A stretch of 64,000 nucleotides of DNA, taken from contig RPFO01000253.1 of assembly GCA_009746045.1 (NCBI GenBank), positions 2,372,888-2,436,887 of the forward strand, in the 5' to 3' direction. Positions 55,593-64,000 of this stretch are shown here, piece by piece (position 1 is the stretch's first letter; each line of letters starts with the position of its first letter). A program made the translations under genes and the position numbers. The notes beneath the pieces were generated by a model. The model was given only the letters and a program-made list of their open reading frames with translations, ran no database searches and had not been told where the DNA came from. The stretch comes from Mesostigma viride. Taxonomy: Eukaryota > Streptophyta > Mesostigmatophyceae > Mesostigmatales > Mesostigmataceae.

Positions 55593-58500
55593 TCACACAC
55601 ACGCACACACGCACACGCAAACGCACACACACACACGCTCACACGCGCACACACGCACACGCACACACGCACGCACACGCACAAGCACACGCACACACAC
55701 ACACGCGTGCTCTTGGTAGTCTTTCTACTTGGCCGATTCTCATCGCGGGTTGTCACTACCCTGGGTGCACCCCTTGCCATGTGTGTGGGTACTCGGTCAC
55801 TGATCGTCATTTACCTAATGATATGCTGCACTTGCTCCTTGTGCTCCGGCTTTCATCCCGGTTCGGCCCGCGATCTCCCACCAGTGCTCATGCGTGCTGG
55901 GCCGTGTATTGAATAACCTCTATCGCAACCTCCGCTGTCCCCTGCCTGTGCCCCTTGCCCCCCTTCTCCGCCACAGTGCTCATCGTGCTGGGCTTCTTCA
56001 CCAATGAAGCGCTGGTCATTGAGTATCTGCTGCCGCACCCACAGTGAGTGCTTGCTGCCACATCTTAAGTGTGTGCTTGCTGCCGCACCCAACGTGAGCA
56101 CTTGCTGCCGCTTTGGGGAATTCAGGGTTCCGCTGCTGTTTATTTATCGGCTTGTCAGCGTTTCCCTGCGATCCATGGCCATATTCTGGCATGAGAGCTG
56201 TATTGGTGATGGAGTTCCCCTCCCTCTGTCCGTTTCGTCACACGCCTTCAGCCTGCTGGGTGACAGGCTTTGTGATGGGCTGGGTTGTGGGTGACGGGCT
56301 GGATTGTTGATGGGGTAATCCATCCCTAGGTCTATTTCTTGCCTTGTACGCCCCATGATTCGACGCAGAATTCACACAACTTGGCTGCGTGAGTAGCAGT
56401 GCATGGGGTGCTCAGTGACAACAGATGGGAATTGGCTTCTCAAGCCGTGGTGAATACTTCAACTGCCAGGTAGCACCCTGCATGGTGGTTATGTTGCAAG
56501 CAGGCGCGTACTACTACATTGCTAAGCCTATTTTGCACCTGCCGCAGAGCCTAATGTGTATGCTGCCACCTGCCACCTGCATGCCTTGCCTATGCCTTGG
56601 GATGGATGCAGGTCTGCCACCCCTGGGTGGAGTGTCTGGCAGGTGGTCTTCTTTTTACAGGTGAGCAGGGGACGGGGGGGGAGGGACAAGGCTGGGTAAG
56701 TTTGATGTGCCTAAAGCTTTTATTTCAGATTATATAAATTTTATTCTAGCTCTTCGTGGAAGATACGTTTGTTGTACCGCATACATGGCTCCTTGAGTCC
56801 TTTTTAATGCCTGGCTTTTATCAAACAAATGTTATGTGTGGTTGCACCACGGAGTCCATCACTTGTGGGCTATGTTCTGGAAACTTGGCATGAGGGTTAA
56901 AATAAGGCTCGAGCCGCACACATGCCACACAAATGCCCGCACAAACCTCGCCGATCTGTAACACCACTTAAATCCGTAGGACGTGCCATGCTGTCATGAA
57001 TTTCATCGCTGTTACACATCTGAACAGCGGCAGATCGTGGTCCGTTGATTGCATCCTCATGGCTCCACTGAATGTGTGTGTGTGTCTGCATGCTCACCTG
57101 TGTATGCCTCCCCACTCTTGTGTGCGCATCCTTGCCTGACAGATCCTGACCAGTCTGGGCCTCCAAATGATGGCAACGGGCGCACTGCTGGCGCTGGCGG
57201 ACGCCCTCCCCTCGGTGGAGATTCGGTGGGTGACACGGGGTGCGGGGCTCAGGGCACGGGGCTGATGGATGCATGCTTGCAATATCTGAAGATGTGCTCG
57301 AGATACTGTGGGTGACACAGAATGTTGGGTGTAAGACTACTTTGCTCTATCTTTTTGCTGATGGTAGCTTATGTTTATTTAATACGGATATCTTTATCGT
57401 AGTGTATTTTCAATGAGGGTGGATGGAGCGCAGGGCTCATCTGTTAGATGTTTGGGTTCGTTTTCTCGGCTATGTGCTTCTTTTAATGTTTATGGCTCTG
57501 GCGCAAGCCCCATGGACCAACCGCATGGCTCTAACTCACATCGCATCCTACCCGCATTGCTGCCTACCCTCATGTCCCTCCCCCACGCCCTACACCACAC
57601 ATACACCCCGTCTAGACACCCACCCCACCCACCCATCCACCCACACCACGCACCCACACACCCACACACACCATGCACACCCACATCCACACCCACATGG
57701 GAACCATCACCATGTGGCGACTGCCACCTATAACAGAGGCAAGCGCGTCACGGCATCGGTTTACGTGAGCCTGCTGGCAGCCGCGTGCTGCCTGCTGGTG
57801 TCGGCGGTCGTCATCTCGAGTGTGCAGGTAAGCGCACGGGCGGCCCAGCCACCCACCCTGCACCTTTTCTTTTCTTTGCTGCATTGTACTGTTCCTTTTT
57901 TGCTGTTTTTTTGGGGGGGAGCTGGTTAGTTTGGGCATGCATGTGTTGTGCCGGGTGTCCGTTGTAAGTCTTTGGTAAAATTAACTTCTTTGGACGTGGG
58001 CACGTATGTGGACACCTTATGTGGGCACACATGCATGGCAGGCTGGGGCATATGCGCAGTGAGCTCGGACAGGGTGCTGCGTGAGCCGAGCTGTCAGTTT
58101 TGTGAAGGGTATACGCACAGTTCTACTCTATACACTAGTTTATTTTTCCGCCTTTCTTTCTGCGACTTTTGTGCAGACTTGTAGATTCATGAACATTTCT
58201 TTGTGGGCGAGCCATGGGCGATGATATGCCGTGGCCACGATCACATGGTTAGCCCTGGTGCGCTTGTACTGAGGTGCGCTTGACGGGAAGTAAATGGCAT
58301 CGATCCTCAGGACGTCCAGCCCTGCGGGTTATCTCACTGAGATGATTAGGCTTAATACATAGATTGATGTGATCAGAAGTAAGGTTTGTGGGAACCTCTC
58401 TGTCTGCGTCTAGCCATGGCCCCTAACCATGGCCGGCGCGTGGTGATGGTTTGAGGGTCGTGATGCCTCATCGTGATGCCGAATGCAGCGCTCCTGGGAT

Positions 58501-60197
58501 GCCAGCTGCTTGGGATGCTAGCTGCCCATCATCTGCCAGTAGCGTGAGATGCTCACTGCCTTGCCTTTTCATATGGGCTTGTTTCTCCCTACGTTGCCTG
58601 CTGTGCGCTGGTGGCGGACGTCGGATTACTGCAGGGGCCTGTACCCGCAATCGCGTGCACAAGGCCGGACCATTCTAGGTGCGTGCGGAGAGGTGGGCCA
58701 TTGTAGTGAGAAGAAGATTAATGTAGTTGTTGCGCAGCTCTCTTTTTTTCCTGGGGTGCTACTCTAGCTGGCGCTTGCATGTGGCCTGGAGGAGGCATGC
58801 AGGTAACCTGGAGTCCTAAGCCATGACGGCATCTTGGGCACTGTTGTAAGGCAATATAGGTATCGGTGTGAGGAATGTACTTGCCCATTGAAAGTGTTAT
58901 TTTTGTAGACCTTTTGGCAGAGCAATAAGGTGCACCAGCGCTTTTGCGGAATTCACCAGGAATGGTGTTGCTGCTAACAAGATTCCTTGGATAAATATTA
59001 ACTTAGTAGTTTTGATAGAAGAAAGTATGGAGTGCACATGTAAAAAACTCGAAGGTGCAATATTGCAGGCCAGCATGGATCTGACTGGTTTGAGTTAGCA
59101 GTGATTTCTGAGTGGTTGTGGGTAATATTTGTACCAGTCTCACCCCTTTAACAGCGGCCAGCCCTTCCCAATGCATGATGCTTTCATTTTGACGGTGCCT
59201 GTGTATGTGCACTTGTGACGATATTGCCCGCAGATTCTGCACGCAGAATGACGTGACCGATGCCTGGGGCAACCTGGTCCGCCTCCTTCTCATCCCTGGC
59301 ATGGTGGACCCCATGAAGAGCTACATGGTACGGCGCTATGCCAAGTCATTCTTTGTTTGATGCGTTAGTTTGTTTCTTGAACTTTTCTTTATGAAGCGGT
59401 GCCGAGGCTGCACTCTCATAGCCAGCGTGGGAGGGACATACACGTGAGCTGTGCTTGGCTCTTTTACGGGGAGTATGTGGTTGTTCAGGCCTTGGCGTAT
59501 CCTCGTCTCTAGCTCAACAGCAGTCACTCACAGTGATGCCAAAAGTGGCGGGATGAGGGCACCATGCTGGTATGGTATCCGAGCGTTGCGGACAAATAGT
59601 TTCCAACACCTGCCGAGACTGTCTCGTTGAATGCATCCATATAGAGTGCCTCACTCTCTCATCCTCGTGCTTCTCCTTATTTCGTATCAAGAGTTGACGG
59701 TTCCTTCCATGGGACCCGCGTGACGCAGTCGCGTGCTCTGATGAATATTTCTGTTTGTGCAGGCCAAGGCTTTACATTCACTCTTACATACATGCGTGAA
59801 TCGAACGGGTGCTGGACTGGTTCTTGGCTTGTAAGAGTTCGTCGCTAGTGCCCGTTACTACATCGCAAAGCCAGCAGTCGAAATAAGTTCAAGACTGCTC
59901 TATACCCCAAGTGCAGCGTTGCACGCACGCTCGCAAGTCCATGCCCTTGTGCTGACTGCTCCCCTTTGCCAATTACAAAGATGCAATTAGAGTTACCAAT
60001 CACTGTGGTCGTGGTCACATAGGGACACCTTTTCCTATTTTGTCATGCTTCATTCCGACCGACAAAAGTTTTCTGGCGCACCGGGCGCCGCCATGCAGAC
60101 TGTGCCCACTCATCTATCGACATAATGGATCATGTCATGCTGAACTCCCCCCCCCCCCCCCCCCCCCCCCCGGCTTTCCTCTTCCATGGCGGCAACA

Positions 60198-60240
<43 letters not shown>

Positions 60241-63200
60241 CACACGCTCACACACACACACACTCACACACTAACCCACACACGCACACGCACACATTGC
60301 CTCGTCGTGCCGCTGTGTCCCCCTCTGAGCGCGCCAGGCATACCCGGTGCTGCCGTGGCTGCCCGCGTGCCTCATCGGCGTGCTGCTCGCCCACTACTTC
60401 AAGGAGGATGTGAAGGCGGCCCAGGGGAACACGCTTTACCTCGGGCAGGCCGCGCTCGCGCTGTTTGTGGTGGTGAGTGTCTGCTGTCAGCTGTAACCCG
60501 TTTTGTTTGTGGGGGTGGTGAGTGTTTGCCGTGACCTGTTTTGTTTGTGGGGGTGGCGAGTATTTGCCGTGACCTGTTTTGTTTGTAGGGGTGGGTGAGT
60601 GTTTGCTGTGACCTGTTTTGTTTGTGGGGGTGAGTGTCTGCACGAACTCATGTGTTTATGGTGGTGAGAGGTCGTTGTAACTTTTATTCTTTTTGGTGGT
60701 GACTGTAGTTAGGTTAATATTGTGCGGAAACCTTTTGCCACTCGGCTTCTAAGGTTCCGCACAATATTACCAGCGATAACCACTCGCTGGTACATTCAAG
60801 TTCATGCCGGCATGAACTTGAATGTACCAGCGAGTGGTTATCGCTGGTAATATTGTGCGGAACCTTAGAAGCCGAGTGGCAAAAGGTTTCCGCACAATAT
60901 TAACCTAACTACTGTCACTTGTATCACCTCCCTCTTCACCTTCAACCCCCTTCCCAGGCCCCTGAATCCCCATTTCATGCAATTGACGAGTTGCTCTCAC
61001 TCCCCTCGCCGACCCTGCCAGGTGCTCGTCTCTTGTGGCCACGGTTTGCTCCCCTTCCTGGTTCCTTACCCCCCATCGTCCATGATGTGGGGACGCCTTT
61101 TATTTTCCTAGATCACGTTCATGAATATATTTTGATATTGTAGTTAAGTTCAATTTCATTTCATCCATGACGTGCTCCTGTCGCTGACCCCCACCAGGTG
61201 CGCATCGCGGGTGGTCACGGCCTCAACTTCCGAGGGTGGCCGCTTGGTGAGGGGCGGGAGTCCCCGCTCATCTCCTTTCTGAACGAATGCAAGTACCCAC
61301 CCAGCACGGTGAGCCACCGCAGCCCTTGGCGAGCATGATACTAGTGTATTTTTACTGTAATTACCGTATAGCAGCATGCGGCCCTTACACTGGCGTGCGA
61401 AGTCATGTAGGATTCCTCCCCGCACAGGCTGAGAAAGAAACTCCTTCCGGCCTCGTACATCCCACGTTAGGACCCTGAGGAGCCCTATCATACATATTAA
61501 AGGCCTTTCTGGCTCTCCACTTGTCATTTGGCGCGGCGCGGCGACCGTGAAATATTTCCCGAGAGTTCCTGCGTGCATATAAGCAGAATTTGTTCTAGTC
61601 CTCGAATGATGATCAATGGTATTGCTATAAGGGCCACTGCGGTCGTGTGGGCGAGGGGTGCAGGCCAGTTTTTTAGGGTTTAGAAAGCCAGCGTTGTTTC
61701 GGTCCGGTAGGCCAAGTTGCTGTGTCTGGGTCCACTTTTTCTTTGCAGCATACTTTGATCAAATTAGTGTATCCCGGTACGCCGTATATACGGGAAAAAG
61801 ACGGCGAAAATACGGGATTCGTAAGTTTCCCCGTACCTGCCGTATTTTTCGGTCCGAGTTTGCCGCTTAGACAAATTTTCGCCAAGGCATGAAACCTGCG
61901 CGGCGTGCGCGGGGCAATAACAATTAGATGGCGGGAAGCCACGTGGCGCTCACAAGAGTTAGGCATTGCAACCTTGTGAAAATGGGTGGACACTTTGAGC
62001 TAACGAGGAAATTCTGGGAAATAGCGGCTGCTTGCACTCGGCAGTAGGCAAAGCTTCTATTGCATTACTTTGCAGGCCAGCCTACGTTTGAAGTGTCGTG
62101 AATTCTTCTTTGTAAGGCCTCAGCCTCGCTTGTTTGGTTTTGACAGGCTGCCATTAGCTAACAGCCATGTCAGACAATGAGCTTGACGATTTTGACCCTA
62201 ACGGGGAGGATTTTCAAAAGGCAATCGCAAGGGCTAGTGAGCATCCAGGCAGGAAGTACATTGACAAGATTGGAAAGGCAGCCAAGGGAAGCCAGATGGT
62301 GCAGTGCAAGTTTTGCAAGAAGAAGTTTGTATCTAACGTGTCCCGTGCGGTCGGTCACCTGATTGTGATGATAATTTTATACTCAAGAAGGCGATGACTG
62401 TCCAGAAGTGTGACAAAGTGCCGGAGGAGGTTTAATCGGAGTTGAAAGCGTATCTCGGGGCTAAGGAGGGGAAGAAGTGCATGGCGGACGACATGGACGC
62501 AACCATGGCCCAGGCCCAAGAGGGGAGGGGTTGTGCATCAGGGTCCAGCTCTTCACACGTGCCGATGGTTGTGGAGGATGCCGGCCCTGCACTGCGTCAG
62601 CCTACCTTGCCCGAATGCGTGCCCCCCAGTTGATACGTGTACTATCCATGATCACGAATAGACTCCGATCGGATCAGAATGTGCAAGCCCCTGTTTTAGC
62701 AACACATGATAATTTTTTAGCTTTTGCACACGTAGTAATAGCTGAGTTGTGCTTCCTTTATGAATAATGATGGTCATTGTAACTACTTGACAACATGCAA
62801 GTGTTATCTGGACTAGTAATGTTTTGCATGCCTGCAGTTCATCCGGCATGCTGTGCATGTTATTCATTAGTGTCATTTATTTTCATCCAAAGGCTAATGC
62901 TCCATGAGTCCCCAACGGCCGGGACCGCGTGTCAATCATTTTAATGGCAGATTGTATAGGTGACAAAAGACCTGGGTGATGTGTCATGGATGAATGAATT
63001 ATAATGTCGTGCACATGTTATGCAACATGCATCCATGTATGCACATACACAACTGTCTCACTTAATATACACACTTAATACACACACGCGCATACACACA
63101 TTCACACACACACGCATTCACATTTCACAAATCCCTACAGAGCTGAATCAAGCCGTGCTAAGGTAGATTCAACCCTAGAGTGTTCTCTACCGCGTCTGCG

Positions 63201-63855
63201 AGGAGCTTATAGCCCTGCCAATGAGCAAATGGGTGCAGATGATGTTATTTACAAGCAGCAATGACACAGACCGGCTAGGACATCAGAATTCCCTTCAAAA
63301 CTATACAAAATTGGCTTTTTTTCCCCGTGTTTACCGTATTTTCTCGTACTTTCCCGTATTTACTGCGTATTTACTGCCAGCCCCTGACCGTACCGTATTT
63401 GACCGTACCTGTACCGGGATACACGAGATCAAGTCGCTGACCGTGAGTTCTCATGGTGCGCGGGATAGTGCTGGGAACATGAGCACTCACCTCTCCCCTG
63501 GTTGTCGGGCCTCCCTGCGTCTGCCCCCCTGCTGCGTTCCCCATGTGTGCAGGCCTACCTGCTGCTGACCCTGGGCTTTTCGCTGGTCCTGCTGCACCTG
63601 CTCTGGAAACTGGGTGAGTCGTGCATGCGATCTGGTTGGTATGAGATGGATGGTACCGGGCAATAATAGCCGGCAATATCTAATATCGCAAATGTCCTGA
63701 TAAATGTCCTGATAGACATCGACCTGAATATTGGAGGACTGCTCTATGGGCTCCCTATCGGCGGTGACGTGATTGAGCTTTTCTTTCTCTCGTGCCCTCC
63801 CTCATTGTGTACAGGGGTTGAAGGCTTCCTCTACTTCGTATTGGCACCCACGTGA
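52629..63855 (+). CDS. DUF1624/HGSNAT-catalytic-like multi-pass membrane protein (partial model)
   Basis: Exons seen: 52629-52672 ([14 protein letters not shown]), 55977-56043 ([19 protein letters not shown]), 57143-57225, 57737-57827, 58635-58678 (tentative), 59234-59327, 60338-60472, 61198-61308, 63553-63613 and perhaps 63815-63855. Phases agree from 57143 onward: 2, 0, 2, 0, 0, 0, 1. At least one exon between 52672 and 55977, and one between 56043 and 57143, is missing from the model. Diagnostic blocks of the DUF1624 membrane family are [20 protein letters not shown] and [12 protein letters not shown] followed by [18 protein letters not shown]; bacterial relatives read YPxLPW and LNxTKYPPSLLxLLxTLG. 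Hydrophobic spans occur in nearly every exon. HGSNAT relatives pass acetyl groups across a membrane to glucosamine ends, but DUF1624 proteins are mostly uncharacterised. The N-terminus is not identified and the C-terminus is uncertain. Confidence 0.7.
53020..53230 (-). repeat. SINE-like dispersed repeat copy
   Basis: On the minus strand: CACCCCTCTCCGGTAAAGAG, TTTTTCGCAGTTGGGCTGT, GAGATGCCTTGGGATCAGGA and GTCCTATGTTCGATTCC (B-box-like). Same order as 15060-15240 and the 388-bp units. It lies in a DUF1624-like gene intron or just upstream of its second exon. Confidence 0.65.
54977..55120. repeat. (GT)n microsatellite
   Basis: Over 130 bp of GT repeats with GC and TA interruptions. It forms poly-Val/Cys and poly-His/Thr open frames that are not genes. 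Confidence 0.95.
55487..55706. repeat. (CA)n microsatellite
   Basis: About 220 bp of CA repeats with CACTGTCA and CACGCA variants. It is nearly the mirror of the (GT)n block 370 bp upstream, so the two could pair as a long imperfect inverted repeat. Confidence 0.95.
56026..56112. repeat. Tandem duplication of an exon end and its 5' splice site
   Basis: CTGCTGCCGCACCCACA|GTGAGTG is followed by a degraded middle copy (TTGCTGCCACATCTTAAG, TGTGTG) and a clear third (TTGCTGCCGCACCCAAC, GTGAGCA), then TTGCTGCCGC. The unit is about 30 bp. Confidence 0.75.
60146..60171. repeat. Poly-C tract
   Basis: A run of about 25 C bases, followed by (CA)n at 60200-60296, upstream of the exon at 60338 in the DUF1624-like gene. 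Confidence 0.85.
60473..60645. repeat. Minisatellite starting at a 5' splice site
   Basis: Four to five copies of GTGAGTGTTTGCTGTGACC followed by TGTTTTGTTTGTGGGGGTG. The first copy's GTGAGTG is the donor of the exon ending at 60472; later copies read GTGAGTG or GCGAGTA. The unit is about 40 bp. Confidence 0.88.
60699..60918. repeat. 220-bp near-perfect palindrome
   Basis: The arms meet without spacer between 60808 and 60809 (TTCATGCC|GGCATGAA). The 104-bp arms 60705-60808 and 60809-60912 are perfect complements. One T:T mismatch (60704/60913) is followed by five more paired bases (GTGAC/GTCAC). It lies in the intron between the exons at 60338 and 61198. Confidence 0.95.
61765..63426 (+). 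mobile_element. Decayed hAT-type DNA transposon
   Basis: Terminal inverted repeats TAGTGTATCCCGGTAC and, at the right end, its complement with one change (TCGTGTATCCCGGTAC on the minus strand). They are flanked by 8-bp target duplications GATCAAAT (61757-61764) and GATCAAGT (63427-63434), 7 of 8 identical. Subterminal TACGG/CCGTA motifs are dense at both ends, as in hAT elements. The only coding remnant is a BED finger. It sits in the DUF1624-like gene intron before the exon at 63553. Confidence 0.82.
62167..62633 (+). pseudogene. BED zinc-finger remnant of a hAT transposase
   Basis: ATG at 62167 opens an acidic start ([18 protein letters not shown]) and then [19 protein letters not shown]. 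That is the C-x2-C...H half of a BED finger. The frame shifts at about 62360; in another frame [16 protein letters not shown] completes the usual xCxxVPxxV end. A third frame reads [20 protein letters not shown] to a stop at 62631-62633. The RNase H-like catalytic core and dimerisation domain are absent, so it cannot transpose itself. BED fingers bind the transposon ends. Confidence 0.72.
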
Positions 63856-63910
63856 CGCAGTCACTTGATCATTAGTTAATTAATCAATTAATCAATCGAT
63901 TGATTGATTC
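63846..63910 (+). repeat. LINE Y-like 3' tip at the right edge
   Basis: CACGTGACGCAGTCACTTG (one change from the Y stem-loop) followed by (TTAA)n and (ATCA/GATT)n runs. It overlaps the end of the candidate last exon of the DUF1624-like gene. Weaker relatives of the stem are at about 59716-59734 (GCGTGACGCAGTCGCG) and 13291-13309. Confidence 0.6.
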
Positions 63911-64000
63911 TCTCGTGCATGGACAATAGCTAGTATGTTTTTTTTTCGGTTTTTTTGGTAATCTGCAGCAGAAGAAAGTAACACCGTGATGGCCTACCTT

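Noticed and set aside
55304-55912. 202-codon frame with a His/Thr repeat
   Set aside because: Translation of the (CA)n microsatellite; no conserved sequence on either side.
56371-56390. 20-nt microexon (GCAG|AATTCACACAACTTGGCTGC|GTGAGT)
   Set aside because: Splice sites look good, but no phase joins both the exon ending at 56043 and the one starting at 57143, so it is left out of the model.

Overview
This is a eukaryotic nuclear window. Spliced genes with canonical GT-AG introns, GC-rich codon choice and many microsatellites sit among dense retrotransposon debris. The gene content (a Golgi-type GT8 glycosyltransferase, GDP-mannose 4,6-dehydratase, a multi-pass DUF1624/HGSNAT-like membrane protein) and the chromodomain Ty3/Gypsy element with a plant-type initiator-Met primer site fit a unicellular alga, probably of the green lineage. 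That assignment is inference only.

Layout. Positions 1-7000 hold broken non-LTR retrotransposon (LINE-like) pieces, mostly on the minus strand, with two short tandem-repeat blocks. Positions 7000-9860 have no gene I can support. Positions 9863-22420 (minus) are one nine-exon gene for a type II membrane protein of about 2194 aa with a GT8 domain and very long His/Gly/Ser-rich and acidic tails. It is head to head, 979 bp apart, with a six-exon plus-strand gene at 23400-30723. That gene encodes a secreted, Cys-containing protein of about 590 aa with two beta/gamma-crystallin-like motifs. Its fourth intron contains a 34-bp minisatellite of about 51 copies grown from the 5' splice site.

Positions 31850-47200 are a nested transposon cluster. 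A nearly intact-looking chromovirus (35282-44748, 5-bp target duplication, LTRs differing by three substitutions and three indels) lies among LINE fragments. A 388-bp tandem unit with a tRNA-like segment has been opened by LINE X, which is itself opened by LINE Y. Target duplications and unit lengths make this order readable.

Positions 48906-49976 (minus) carry an intronless GDP-mannose 4,6-dehydratase. Positions 52629 to about 63855 (plus) carry scattered exons of a DUF1624/HGSNAT-like membrane protein. One of its introns holds a 220-bp near-perfect palindrome and another holds a decayed hAT transposon with TIRs, an 8-bp target duplication and a BED zinc-finger remnant.

No CRISPR, operon or prokaryotic system is present. 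The most interesting signals are structural. Tandem duplications centred on 5' splice sites occur in three introns. Several LINE families share a 3' end made of a stem-loop plus an (ATTA)n tail. The GT8 protein has a sequon-studded His-rich tail.
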